This document shows, piece by piece, positions 1-9,049 of a DNA stretch of 53,789 nt. The position numbers were made by a program, and so were the translations under genes. The notes beneath the pieces are model-generated. The model was not told where the DNA came from. It ran no database searches and saw nothing but the letters and a program-made list of their open reading frames with translations. The first letter of the stretch is position 1; every line of letters starts with the position of its first letter. The stretch lies in assembly GCA_024228935.1 (NCBI GenBank), contig JAAESX010000179.1, positions 1 to 53,789 on the forward strand, read 5' to 3'. This DNA comes from Pseudomonadota bacterium. Its GTDB lineage: Bacteria; Myxococcota_A; UBA796; CAJQPC01.

Positions 1-1
1 G

Positions 2-967
2 GTCCGGAAGTTCATCCTCGGGGACGAGCGGCTGGGGATCACCGAGAAGTTCGTCGGCAACCCGTCGCTGGTCGATCGGGCCATGGTCGCGCTCGCCACC
101 AACCGGGGGCTGATGCTCGTCGGCGAGCCCGGGACGGCCAAGAGCCTGCTGTCCGAGCTGTTGTGCGCGGCGATCTGCGGGGACTCGACGCTGACCATCC
201 AGGGCGGGGCGGCGACGACCGAGGACCAGATCAAGTACGCGTGGAACTACGCGCTGCTGCTGGCCGAGGGGCCGACCGAGCGGTCGCTGGTCCCGGCTCC
301 CTTGCTGCGCGCGATGCGGGAAGGTCGCATCGTCCGGTTCGAGGAGATCACGCGCTGCCCGCCCGAGGTGCAGGACGCGCTCTTGTCGATGCTCTCGGAC
401 AAGGTCATGGCGATCCCCGAGCTGGGGGACGAGGGCATGGTCTTCGCCCGCGACGGCTTCAACCTCATCGCCACGGCGAACACCCGCGACCGCGGCGTGA
501 ACGAGATGAGCGCCGCGCTCAAGCGCCGGCTGAACTTCGAGACCGTCTTCCCCATCCCGGACTTCCAGACCGAGCTGGCCCTGGTGAAGACCGCCGCCGA
601 GCGCGAGCTGGCTCGAGCCGGTGTGCCGCGCCCGCCGCCCGACGACCTGCTGAAGATGCTGGTGATGGCGTTCCGCGAGCTGCGCACGGGCGAGACGAGC
701 GAGGGCCAGGCGATGGATCGGCTGTCGACCATCCTGTCGACGGCCGAGTGCGTCAGCGTCGCGGTCGCGCTGGGCGTTCGCGCGCACTTCCTGTCGGGGG
801 GCGAGGCCACGGCCGCTGACCTGCTCGACTGCATCGCCGGGGCCGCCGTGAAGGACGACGCCGAGGACCGCAAGCGCTTGCGTCGGTACCTCGAGCAGCG
901 CGTCGCGCGTCGGAAGGGGCTGCGCTGGAAGGAGCTCCACGCCGCTCGAGGCCGCCTGGGTGGCTGA
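2..967 (+). CDS. MoxR-type AAA+ ATPase (5' partial)
   Basis: The reading frame is open from base 2, so the start codon lies upstream of the window; an internal ATG at 83 is not needed. Visible motifs are Walker A GEPGTAKS, a Walker B-like VRFEEI followed by PPEVQDALLSML (typical of MoxR proteins), the sensor stretch LIATANTRDRGVN and an arginine finger in LKRRLNF. MoxR ATPases act as chaperone-like remodelers, usually with a VWA-domain partner; a VWA gene lies two genes downstream. Its stop overlaps the GTG start of the next gene by 8 bases, so the four genes to 6189 look like one operon. The molecular target is unknown. Confidence 0.92.
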   Translation, partial: VRKFILGDERLGITEKFVGNPSLVDRAMVALATNRGLMLVGEPGTAKSLLSELLCAAICGDSTLTIQGGAATTEDQIKYAWNYALLLAEGPTERSLVPAPLLRAMREGRIVRFEEITRCPPEVQDALLSMLSDKVMAIPELGDEGMVFARDGFNLIATANTRDRGVNEMSAALKRRLNFETVFPIPDFQTELALVKTAAERELARAGVPRPPPDDLLKMLVMAFRELRTGETSEGQAMDRLSTILSTAECVSVAVALGVRAHFLSGGEATAADLLDCIAGAAVKDDAEDRKRLRRYLEQRVARRKGLRWKELHAARGRLGG

Positions 968-3200
968 GCCGGTCATCGTCGGCGTCCGGCACCACAGCCC
1001 GGCGTGCGCTCACGTCGTCCGGCACACCATCGAGACGGTGAAGCCGCGGCACGTCCTCATCGAGGGCCCGGCCGACATGAACGAGCGGATCGACGAGCTG
1101 CTGCTCGACCACGCGCCGCCGGTCGCCATCTTCAGCTACCTGCACTCGGCCAACCGGAGCCACGCGAGCTGGACCCCGTTCTGCGCGTATTCCCCCGAGT
1201 GGGTCGCCCTGCGCGAGGGAGCCGCGGCCGGCGCCCAGGTCCGGTTCATGGACCTGCCCGCCTGGAGCCGCTCGTTCGAGGACGTGCGGAACCGCTACTC
1301 GGACCGGGTCTTCGACCGAGCGGCCGTGGGGACCGCGCGCCTGTGTCGCGAGCTGGGTGTCGATGGGAGCGACGCGCTGTGGGACCACCTGTTCGAGCAG
1401 CCCGAGCCCGTGGCCGAGGTCGCCGAGCGGCTGCACACCTACTTCGTCGAGCTGCGCGGTCAGGTCCCCGCTGGCGTCGACACCTCCCGCGAGGAGTTCA
1501 TGGCGCGTTGCATCCGGACCGCGATGGACGACGGGCCGGTGGTGGTGGTCTGCGGCGGCTGGCACGCGCCGGCGCTGGCCGAGACCTGGCGCTCGGCACC
1601 GGTCGGCTGGCCCGAGGTGCCGCTGGTCGAGGACGCGCGCATCGGCAGCTACCTGGTGCCGTACAGCGACCGCCGCCTCGACAGCTTCATCGGCTACCAG
1701 TCCGGGATGCCGTCGCCGGCCTGGTACCAGGCGGTCTGGGACCACGGACACGACCAGGCGGCCGAGGCCATGCTCGAGCGCGCGGTGACCCGTCTCCGCG
1801 GCAAGCGGCAGATCGTCTCGCCCGCCGACGTCATCGCGACGTGGACGCTTGCCTGTGGCCTCAAGGACCTGCGCGGACACGGGGCTGTCGGCCGCGTCGA
1901 CCTGCTGGATGCGCTCGCCGGGGCCCTGGTCAAGCACGCGCTCGACCAGCCCGTTCCGTGGTCCGGTCGCGGTCGCATCCAGGGAGGAACGGACGCCACG
2001 CTCGTCGAGGTGGTGGCCGCGTTCTCGGGTGATGCGGTCGGTCGCCTGCACCCCGACACACCTCGTCCGCCGCTGCTGCACGACGTGCGCGCCCAGCTCG
2101 AGGCCCACGACCTGGTCCCGCGTCGCCAGGGCCGCGAGGTGAAGCTCGACCTGGCGAGGCACGCGCCGCGCAGCCGTGTCCTCCACCGCCTGCGCGTGCT
2201 CGGAGTTGGCGGGTTCACGCGAACCCGCGGACCCGAGGGGCCGGCCGACCCCGTCCTCGGCGAGACCTGGATCCTCACCGTCTCGCCGAACGTCGAGTCC
2301 GAGCTCATCGAGGCCTCGGCCTTCGGAGCGACCCTGGAACAGGCCGCGCTCGCCAAGCTCGAGGCGGCCCTGCTGGACGTGACCGACGTGACCGAGCTCG
2401 CCGAGACGCTGCTGACGGCGGTCTTCATCGGCATCGACGGCGTGGCCGAGCGGGTGCTGTCCGTGCTGCGGCTGGCGGTCGAGGACTGCTCGGACCTGAC
2501 CGCGCTGGGTCGGGCTCTCGCCGCGCTGCTCTCGGTCTGGCGTCACGAGACGCTGCTCATCGCCGCCCAGCACCCTGCGCTGCACGGGGTCATCGAGGCC
2601 GCGTTCGGGCGCGCTCTCTGGCTGGTCGAGGCCGTCAACGGCCCCCAGGTCCGCGCTGACCGGGGCCGCATCGACGCGATGGTCTCGCTGGCCGAGGTCG
2701 TCCGGTTCGGAGCCGCCACAGCCCTCCGAGATGCTGCCGCCTCGGTCATGGCGCGTCGGTCCCTGGACGCCGAGGCGCCGCCGGACGTGCGAGGCGCTGC
2801 GCTGGGGTTCCTGTGGGCGACTGGCGACCCCGCGGGCGAAGCCGACGCGGTCCGTGCCGTTGGGCTCGCGGGCGGACCCGAGCCGCTGGGCGACTTCCTG
2901 GCCGGACTCTTCGCGGTGGCGCGCGAGGAGGTCGTGCACGCCGATGGGCTGCTCACCGCCATCGACGCGCGGGTCCGGGAGCTGGACGCCCAGGGCTTCC
3001 TCGTCGGGCTGCCCGCGATGCGCCTCGCCTTCGAGTACTTCCCGCCGCGCGAGCGACGGATGCTCGCCGACCGGGTCGCGGCGATCCACGGCGTCTCCGG
3101 GCGCGAGCTCACCCGACTCGCGGTCGACGCCCAGGTCCTGTCCCAGGCGCTCCAGGTCGAGGCCGACGTCGCTGCGCTGCTCGAGGCCCACGGACTGTGA
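960..3200 (+). CDS. DUF5682 family protein
   Basis: This 746-residue protein starts at GTG 960, inside the end of the AAA+ gene. Its N-terminus, VIVGVRHHSPACAHVVR followed by VLIEGPADMNERI, is what I recognise as DUF5682. The GxRHHxP pattern is reminiscent of the TraB/ChaN/EreA-type fold, which is an inference. It has no signal peptide or membrane segment, so it should be cytoplasmic. The C-terminal half is helical and repetitive in character. Placement between a MoxR ATPase and a VWA protein suggests it is the effector or substrate-specific component of a MoxR-VWA system. No biochemical function can be assigned from sequence. Confidence 0.85.
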   Translation: MAEPVIVGVRHHSPACAHVVRHTIETVKPRHVLIEGPADMNERIDELLLDHAPPVAIFSYLHSANRSHASWTPFCAYSPEWVALREGAAAGAQVRFMDLPAWSRSFEDVRNRYSDRVFDRAAVGTARLCRELGVDGSDALWDHLFEQPEPVAEVAERLHTYFVELRGQVPAGVDTSREEFMARCIRTAMDDGPVVVVCGGWHAPALAETWRSAPVGWPEVPLVEDARIGSYLVPYSDRRLDSFIGYQSGMPSPAWYQAVWDHGHDQAAEAMLERAVTRLRGKRQIVSPADVIATWTLACGLKDLRGHGAVGRVDLLDALAGALVKHALDQPVPWSGRGRIQGGTDATLVEVVAAFSGDAVGRLHPDTPRPPLLHDVRAQLEAHDLVPRRQGREVKLDLARHAPRSRVLHRLRVLGVGGFTRTRGPEGPADPVLGETWILTVSPNVESELIEASAFGATLEQAALAKLEAALLDVTDVTELAETLLTAVFIGIDGVAERVLSVLRLAVEDCSDLTALGRALAALLSVWRHETLLIAAQHPALHGVIEAAFGRALWLVEAVNGPQVRADRGRIDAMVSLAEVVRFGAATALRDAAASVMARRSLDAEAPPDVRGAALGFLWATGDPAGEADAVRAVGLAGGPEPLGDFLAGLFAVAREEVVHADGLLTAIDARVRELDAQGFLVGLPAMRLAFEYFPPRERRMLADRVAAIHGVSGRELTRLAVDAQVLSQALQVEADVAALLEAHGL

Positions 3201-4336
3201 GCAAGCTCTCCGATCTGCCGCCGCTGGTTCGCTGGCGCCTGCTGCTCGGCGAGTCGGCCGAGGGCGGGCTGGGCGAGGGCGGTCGCCTGGAAGGCGCGGC
3301 AGCGGGGGCGGATGCGGCGCTCGGCTGGCTGTACGGGCGCGACGAGGCGCTCGGCGACCGGGACATCGCGGATCGGCAGGCCGGAGGCGGGGCCTCGTCG
3401 ATGACGGTGCCGGACTGGATCAACGCCATCCACGACCTGTTCCCCCAGGAGACCATCGAGCGCCTCGAGCGAGACGCCATCGAGCAGTTCGGCATCGACG
3501 AGGTCATCACCAACCCGGACGTGCTGGCCCGCGTCGAGCCCAACGTCACGCTCCTGAAGGCGGTGCTGCAGACGAAGCACCTGATGAACCAGGACGTGCT
3601 GAGGCTGGCTCGCGAGCTGGTGCGCAAGGTCGTCGAGCGCCTGATGAAGGAGCTCGCGACCGAGGTCCTGGCGGCCTTTCGCGGGACCCTGGACCGGCAG
3701 CGGCACGCCCCTCTGCGGTTCTCCAAGAACTTCGACGCGCTGGGGACGCTGAAGGCGAACCTCAAGAACATCGACAGCCAGGGACGCCTCATCATCCGGC
3801 GCCCTCGCTTCTTCGCGCGCACCAAGAACCACAACGCCCGCTGGCAGGTCATCCTGCTGGTCGACCAGTCCGGCTCGATGCTCGGCTCGACCATCCATGC
3901 AGCGGTCACAGCGGCGTGCCTCTGGGGCCTGCCCGCCGTGAAGACGCACCTGTGCGTGTTCGACACCGAGGTCGTCGACCTCACCCGCGACATCACCGAC
4001 CCGGTCGAGACGCTGATGAAGGTCCAACTCGGCGGCGGCACCGACATCTGCAAGGCGGTCCGCTACGGCGCCCAGCTCATCGACGCGCCCCAGCGGACCA
4101 TCTTCGTCGTGCTCACGGACTTCTTCGAGGGCGGGGACGAGAACCTGCTGGTCAAGACCATCGGCGAGCTGTCCGCCCAGGGGACCAAGGTGCTCGGGCT
4201 GGCCGCGCTCGACTCGGACGCGGTGCCCGCCTACGACCGGCACCTGGCCCAGCGGCTCGTGAACGCCGGTGCCTTCGTCGGCGCGATGACGCCGGGTCAG
4301 CTGGCCGAGTTCATCGCCCAGGCGGTGAACGGATGA
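3197..4336 (+). CDS. VWA domain protein, MoxR partner
   Basis: A GTG at 3197 overlaps the DUF5682 stop (GTGA), giving 379 residues; longer in-frame extensions upstream lie inside the previous gene. The N-terminal 200 residues are helical and unassigned. The C-terminal VWA domain begins near residue 215 and carries the MIDAS motif DQSGSM (residues 223-228) with a later GGGTDI and LTDFFEGG. VWA domains bind Mg2+ and ligand proteins and pair with MoxR ATPases, the probable arrangement here. The next gene starts within its stop codon. Confidence 0.9.
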   Translation: MSKLSDLPPLVRWRLLLGESAEGGLGEGGRLEGAAAGADAALGWLYGRDEALGDRDIADRQAGGGASSMTVPDWINAIHDLFPQETIERLERDAIEQFGIDEVITNPDVLARVEPNVTLLKAVLQTKHLMNQDVLRLARELVRKVVERLMKELATEVLAAFRGTLDRQRHAPLRFSKNFDALGTLKANLKNIDSQGRLIIRRPRFFARTKNHNARWQVILLVDQSGSMLGSTIHAAVTAACLWGLPAVKTHLCVFDTEVVDLTRDITDPVETLMKVQLGGGTDICKAVRYGAQLIDAPQRTIFVVLTDFFEGGDENLLVKTIGELSAQGTKVLGLAALDSDAVPAYDRHLAQRLVNAGAFVGAMTPGQLAEFIAQAVNG

Positions 4337-6189
4337 GGCCGGACCTGGCTCTTCTCGTCGACGACGTGCTCGTCGATCTGGCCAACAAGGGCCTCGTGAA
4401 GCGCGCGCACAAACTCGTCGGCAAAGGCCAGCCGACCGTCTCGTGGGATGGGGTCGTGCCGGTCGGGACATTCTCCGACGGCGTGGTGAGCTCGCTCCCT
4501 CCGGACACCGGGCTGGCGGACTCGCCCTGTTCCTGCGCGGCGAACGGAATCTGTCGGCACCGGCTGGCGCTGGTCATAGCGTGCCGGAGCGAGGCCCCCC
4601 CGGCCGTCACCGAGGCGTGGACCCCGACGTTCTCAGATGCGGATCTGGAGTCGCTTCTGGGAGCGCCGCTGGTGGCTCGCGCCGAGCGGCACCAGGCGGG
4701 CGTCGTCGTCGAGCTGGTCCCCGGCCCGCCACCCACTGCGCGTCTGCCCACCTGCACGGTCCGATTCCTGGTCGAGGGAGAGCTCGGGTACGCCAGCTGT
4801 GACTGCGACGAGCCGAAGTGCGAGCACGTCGCGCATGCGGTCTGGGCGTTCCGGCGAGGTGGGGAGCGGGTCGAGCTGGCGCCGAGCCAGGCGGTCGTCG
4901 ACACGGCGCCGCTGGACGAGCTGGTCGGGCTCACTGACGACGTCTTGTGGACGGGCGTGTCCCGGAGCCAGGGGCAGGCCCAGAGGCTGGCCCGGGTGGA
5001 GCGCGCCCTCGAGAAAGCGAAGCTGACCTGGCCGCTCGAGGCGTGCGAGGCCCTGGGCGAGCAGCTCACCGCGTACTCGGCGCGCTCGGCTCGGTATGTG
5101 CCCGCGGCGCTCGCCGAAGTCCTCGTCGACCCCTGGGCGCGGCGGACGACGCTCGGCTCGGGCGGGACCCCGGACGCGGCGGTGCTCGGCTCGTCCATCG
5201 CCAGGGAGACGCGGCTCGACAAGGCGCGGTTCGTCGGGCTGGGGCTGCGTGTGCGCGTGCTGGACGAAGGGAGCCTGGTCGAGGTCTTCCTGGCCGAGTC
5301 GCGCAGCGGAAGCGTGCTGGTCCTTCAGCGCGAGCTCGCCCCCGGGGCGGATGGCGAGCGGATCACGGGGGCTGGCGTGCGGCTGCGGAAGGCGGGAGGC
5401 GTGCCGTTCCATCGCCTGGCCACAGGGCGCATCCTCACGCAGGTGGCCCGTCGGCGAGCGAACCGCGCGCTCGTGCTCGGCGTCGGGGTGGGGAACACCT
5501 CGGCGACGGCGGGGAACTGGGCTGATCTGCCGGCTTCGTTGCTGGGCTTCGGGCCAACGGACGTACGGCCGCCGGGGCTGCGTCCGCGGCACCTGGCGGG
5601 TCGGGTCCGCGTGCTCGAGGTCGACGAGGTGGTGTCCGTCGGCTGGGATCCGTCCGAACAGGCCGTGGTCGCCCAGGTGCTCGTCGGCGAGGAGCCCGTT
5701 CGCGTGGTGCTCCCGCACTCCGGGGTCACACCAGGGGCATGCGCGGCGCTGGTCGAGGCCATCGAGGCCGGACCGAACCGGATCAGTGGACACCTCTCTC
5801 GGGCAGGTGGCGCCTGGCAGATCGAGCCGCTGGCCGTGGAGGGGGAGCGCATCCGGGTGCTCGCGCTGGCGAACCCGGCTCCGGTCCGCAGCGAGGTGGT
5901 CGCCGAGATGCCGGCTCCCTCGCCGCTGGCCCGCGCTTCGACCCAGGCCCTGTCGCTGCTCGACGAGGCGGCCCACGACGGCCTGGCGTCGGCGTCGGCC
6001 GGGTGGTCGCGGCGTCTCGAGGCGGCCGCGACCGAGCTCACCCGGGTGGGGCTGGCTGGAAGCGCCGCTCGACTCCAGGCGGTAGTCACGACATCGCGGT
6101 CCGCTCGCTCGAGCGGTGAGCGGGCCGAGGTGCTCGTCGCCTGGAGGCGGGCGCGGATCCAGCTGGCTGCGGTGGTGGAGCGGGTCTAG
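4333..6189 (+). CDS. SWIM zinc-finger protein with two SWIM motifs
   Basis: ATG 4333 overlaps the preceding stop (ATGA), giving 618 residues. Two SWIM-type zinc motifs are visible: C66-S-C68 with C74-R-H76, and C156-D-C158 with C163-E-H165, both CxCx(n)CxH. SWIM domains bind zinc and mediate DNA or protein contacts. The rest, about 170-618, shows no family I can name. SWIM proteins accompanying MoxR, VWA and DUF5682 genes are a recurrent association to my knowledge. It ends five bases before the convergent gene at 6194. Confidence 0.88.
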   Translation: MRPDLALLVDDVLVDLANKGLVKRAHKLVGKGQPTVSWDGVVPVGTFSDGVVSSLPPDTGLADSPCSCAANGICRHRLALVIACRSEAPPAVTEAWTPTFSDADLESLLGAPLVARAERHQAGVVVELVPGPPPTARLPTCTVRFLVEGELGYASCDCDEPKCEHVAHAVWAFRRGGERVELAPSQAVVDTAPLDELVGLTDDVLWTGVSRSQGQAQRLARVERALEKAKLTWPLEACEALGEQLTAYSARSARYVPAALAEVLVDPWARRTTLGSGGTPDAAVLGSSIARETRLDKARFVGLGLRVRVLDEGSLVEVFLAESRSGSVLVLQRELAPGADGERITGAGVRLRKAGGVPFHRLATGRILTQVARRRANRALVLGVGVGNTSATAGNWADLPASLLGFGPTDVRPPGLRPRHLAGRVRVLEVDEVVSVGWDPSEQAVVAQVLVGEEPVRVVLPHSGVTPGACAALVEAIEAGPNRISGHLSRAGGAWQIEPLAVEGERIRVLALANPAPVRSEVVAEMPAPSPLARASTQALSLLDEAAHDGLASASAGWSRRLEAAATELTRVGLAGSAARLQAVVTTSRSARSSGERAEVLVAWRRARIQLAAVVERV

Positions 6190-6193
6190 CGCC

Positions 6194-6685
6194 TCACTGC
6201 GCGAACGTCACCCGCATGACCAGCTTGCCTTCGGTGTCCGCCTTTTCGAAGCGATTGCCCACCAGGCCCTCCTCGACGCTCTTCGCGAACATCTCGGGAC
6301 AGCGCAGGAGCTCGACGCCCGTCACCTTGCCGCTCGGCGCGACGGTCAGCGCCGCCCAGGCTTCGCTCTGGAAACCGTGCTCCTTGGCCTCGCTGGGCAG
6401 CTTCGGAACGGCGTGCTCGACGAAGGCCCGGTCCTTCATGTTCTCGTTCTCCACCCCGTGCGGGACGAAGTGGTCCTTGGCCAGCAGGTAGTGCACCGTC
6501 CCGGTCTGGCCCTCGGGCAGCTTCAGCGCGTCGGCCCAGGCCGCGATGCTCTCGGGCGCGTCGCAGTTGTCATGGCTGACCGTGCGCTTTCCGTCCTCGG
6601 CCAGCGTGATGTCCACTCGACAGTCGTTCGGCCACGCGATCACGTCCTCCGCCACAGCGAGGCTCATCATCATCGTCAAGAACAT
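6194..6685 (-). CDS. Secreted protein with TonB C-terminal-like domain
   Basis: This 163-residue protein starts at ATG 6685 with a short uncharged signal, MFLTMMMSLAVAED, predicted to be cleaved after Ala. The C-terminal 60 residues (AALTVAPSGKVTGVELL ... VGNRFEKADTEGKLVMRVTF) have the layout of a TonB C-terminal-like domain, as found in many secreted myxobacterial proteins. It lacks a membrane anchor and a proline-rich spacer, so it is not a true TonB. It lies 78 bases downstream of the M48 protease gene and may be cotranscribed. The exact role is unknown. Confidence 0.65.
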   Translation of the reverse strand: MFLTMMMSLAVAEDVIAWPNDCRVDITLAEDGKRTVSHDNCDAPESIAAWADALKLPEGQTGTVHYLLAKDHFVPHGVENENMKDRAFVEHAVPKLPSEAKEHGFQSEAWAALTVAPSGKVTGVELLRCPEMFAKSVEEGLVGNRFEKADTEGKLVMRVTFAQ

Positions 6686-6718
6686 CGGTCCATCCCACAG
6701 CGGTCATCCGCCATCTGC

Positions 6719-6733
6719 CCGTACCAAATACGG
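6719..6733. repeat. Small inverted repeat between M48 and TonB-like genes
   Basis: The sequence CCGTACCAAATACGG forms a 5-bp stem (CCGTA/TACGG) with a 5-nt loop. It sits in the 78-base gap between two minus-strand genes. It has no T-tract, so it may be a small operator or mRNA hairpin rather than a terminator. The support is weak. Confidence 0.25.
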
Positions 6734-6763
6734 TAAGAGAGACCGTTCTCCTTCCTCAAACAG

Positions 6764-7630
6764 CTACAGCGTCTTCTGCGGCTCGTCCATCACGACGGGC
6801 AGCGGCTTTCCGCCCACGGCGACCTGGTACCCACCGCTGCGGATCCAGGCGTCCAGGTGCTTCGCCCGCATGACCGTCATCGGGTGCGTGCGCCAGGCGG
6901 TCAGCAGGAACTTGTAGAGCTTGGCCGAGTCGTCGACCTCGCTGACCTCGTCGTACTCGCGCGCCTGCGCCATGAACGCGGTCAGGTCCAGCTGCTCGGC
7001 CATCTTCCGCGTGCCGGCCGCCATCTTCATCATCGAGCCGAGCGCGACCTCCGGGTCCTGGACCGCCAGCAGCCCGCACCGGTCGCCTGACAGCTCGGCC
7101 TTTCGGTACCAGTCGTACAGTGGGATCGCGAGCCCCATGCCGACGACCTGGCCGATGTTCATCGTGACCTCGCCGACGATCGAGAGCATCAGCTTCATGT
7201 TCTCGGCGACGACCCGGTAGAGCACGTGGTGGCACTTCACGTGCCCCAGCTCGTGGCCAATGACGAAGTCGACCTCCATCGGGTCCATCAGCTCGAGCAG
7301 GCCGCTCGTGATGACGATGAACGGCGCCGCCTCGCCGAAGGTGTAGGCGTTCGGCGTCGGGTCGTTCTTCACGTACAGGCCCGGAGGCTCGACGTTCAGG
7401 ACCTCGCAGACGCGCAGGTAGCGCTCCCAGAGCTCGGGCAGCTGGCGCGGTCCGACCTTGACCGACATGCCTGTCTGTTCGAGCGCGAGGATCTTCTCCA
7501 GCCCGTGCTCCATGAGCTGGGCCACCATCTTGTCGAAGCCAGGGAAGGACTTGAGCACGTCCATGGCTTCCGCGTCGAGCGGGTGGATGAAGTCGTCTTC
7601 GGTCAGGTTCGAGAGGGTCTGGCGATGCAT
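6764..7630 (-). CDS. M48 family zinc metalloprotease
   Basis: This 288-residue protein carries the zinc motif HELGH at residues 126-130 (context VIGHELGHVKCHH), typical of M48 peptidases. The preceding stretch PNAYTFGEAAPFIVITSGLLELMDP matches the family's NAxxxG...vxxGLL pattern. A third ligand is likely the Glu in the later KAELSGDRCGLLAVQD (ELSGDR resembles the family ExxAD region). It has no obvious N-terminal signal peptide and only a weakly hydrophobic central segment, so the protein may be cytoplasmic or peripheral. It is followed by the TonB-like gene on the same strand. Confidence 0.88.
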   Translation of the reverse strand: MHRQTLSNLTEDDFIHPLDAEAMDVLKSFPGFDKMVAQLMEHGLEKILALEQTGMSVKVGPRQLPELWERYLRVCEVLNVEPPGLYVKNDPTPNAYTFGEAAPFIVITSGLLELMDPMEVDFVIGHELGHVKCHHVLYRVVAENMKLMLSIVGEVTMNIGQVVGMGLAIPLYDWYRKAELSGDRCGLLAVQDPEVALGSMMKMAAGTRKMAEQLDLTAFMAQAREYDEVSEVDDSAKLYKFLLTAWRTHPMTVMRAKHLDAWIRSGGYQVAVGGKPLPVVMDEPQKTL

Positions 7631-7698
7631 GGGACCTCAGCTAAGCACGGATCGGCGTCCGGTTCGTGGGTGGTACGTGCAGGTCTGTCCGCGGATTC

Positions 7699-8937
7699 CT
7701 AGTCGAGGCTCTGGCAGTCGCTGAGGCTCGAGTCGTCGGGGGCCCCCAGCGCGGCGCAGCCGTTCTCGATGTCGAAGACGTAGAACGCGTCGGCCTTGCA
7801 CTCCAGCGGGGAGTCGTCCGGGATGGCCAGGTCGATCCCCCACTCGGTCCAGGCGTACTGCCCCTCCCAGGACACCGGCTCGAACTCGACGGTCTCGACG
7901 TAGTCCGCCGGACCGTGCAGCCCGAGCGTCACGTTCGAGGGGCGGCCGATGGCGGTCACGCGCACGGTGCGCAGGTCGTCCTCGCAGGTCGCGCTCGCCG
8001 AGATGAAGTGGTCGTCGTCGTCGAGGTCCGGTGGCTCGACGAGGCGCTGCCGGTCGTCCTCCAGCGTGGGCACCGGCTCACCTCCGAGCACGGCCAGGAC
8101 GCCATGCGTCGCCGGCGCGCTCGACAACGCGCCGCCGACCACCCAGATCGAGCAGTCCTCCTCGACCCGGACAGCGTGCAGGTCGAGCACCGTCGGGAGC
8201 CCAGCGGCGGGCACCTGGCCGTCGACCAGGACGGTCCCGCCACGCCCGACCGCGGCCGTCGGGCAGCCATCTCGGCGGAACACGCCACTGAGCGGAGGGG
8301 CGGCGGGGGAGACGTCGGTCCAGGTCGAGCCGTCCCGCTCGAGCATCAGCGCCGCGTCCAGGCCGCCGACGGCGACCCCCGAGTGCACGGTGAACAGCGG
8401 CCCCGCCGAGCTCTCGCGAACCCAGCCGTCGTCCCAGCGGAACACGCCGTCGCCGACCGCCCACACGCCCTCGTCCGAGCCCCAGACCTTGAACAGCGAC
8501 TCGGCCTCGACGGGGATCTCTTCCGGGACCTCGTCAGCCTGCGCGCCGACCCGCCAGCTCCGGGCGGCGCTCCCGGTGCCGACGACCCAGACCTCGTCGG
8601 CGGTCCCCCAGACGCCGAACAGGGTGACGTCCGGGGCCAGCACGCGGGTCGTGACGTCCTCGCCCTCGATCCGCAGCAGCCGTCCGCCCGAGCCCGCGGC
8701 CCAGACCACGCCGTCGGCCTCGTGCGCCCACCACAGGTCGCCCTCGCCACCGAGCGCCAGGTCGCGCCAGTCCCCGTCGTCGAGCGTCCAGGCGGCCGGT
8801 CCGTAGCCGACATCCGACCCGACGAGCGCCGGTCCGGCAGCCAGGCCCATGAAGGCCCCGGGCTGGTCGCGAGCCACGATCTGCCAGGACGCGCCTTCGT
8901 CGGGCGGGTCGACACAAGCCAGCGACAAGAGCCACAC
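7699..8937 (-). CDS. Beta-propeller-like lipoprotein
   Basis: I place the start at GTG 8937 because it gives the lipobox LSLAC right at the N-terminus (VWLLSLAC), matching other lipoproteins here; the open frame extends to 9168 but runs into the divergent gene's upstream region. The product is about 412 residues and contains repeated WxxDGVWAxGxG-type blades (for example VWAAGSGGRLLRIEG, VWVVGTGSAARSW, VWAVGDGVFRWDDGW). These fit a beta-propeller on the cell surface or in the periplasm. The C-terminal quarter is cysteine-containing and different. No enzymatic motif is seen. Confidence 0.75.
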   Translation of the reverse strand: MWLLSLACVDPPDEGASWQIVARDQPGAFMGLAAGPALVGSDVGYGPAAWTLDDGDWRDLALGGEGDLWWAHEADGVVWAAGSGGRLLRIEGEDVTTRVLAPDVTLFGVWGTADEVWVVGTGSAARSWRVGAQADEVPEEIPVEAESLFKVWGSDEGVWAVGDGVFRWDDGWVRESSAGPLFTVHSGVAVGGLDAALMLERDGSTWTDVSPAAPPLSGVFRRDGCPTAAVGRGGTVLVDGQVPAAGLPTVLDLHAVRVEEDCSIWVVGGALSSAPATHGVLAVLGGEPVPTLEDDRQRLVEPPDLDDDDHFISASATCEDDLRTVRVTAIGRPSNVTLGLHGPADYVETVEFEPVSWEGQYAWTEWGIDLAIPDDSPLECKADAFYVFDIENGCAALGAPDDSSLSDCQSLD

Positions 8938-9049
8938 GCACGCACCGTACCCGGCATCGGGCACTGTGAACACGAGGTCACGGTTGGTACACAACCGGTG
9001 CGCCCCCACGGCCGAGTCCCATAGGGTGCGCGCCTTCCAAGGAGATCGA

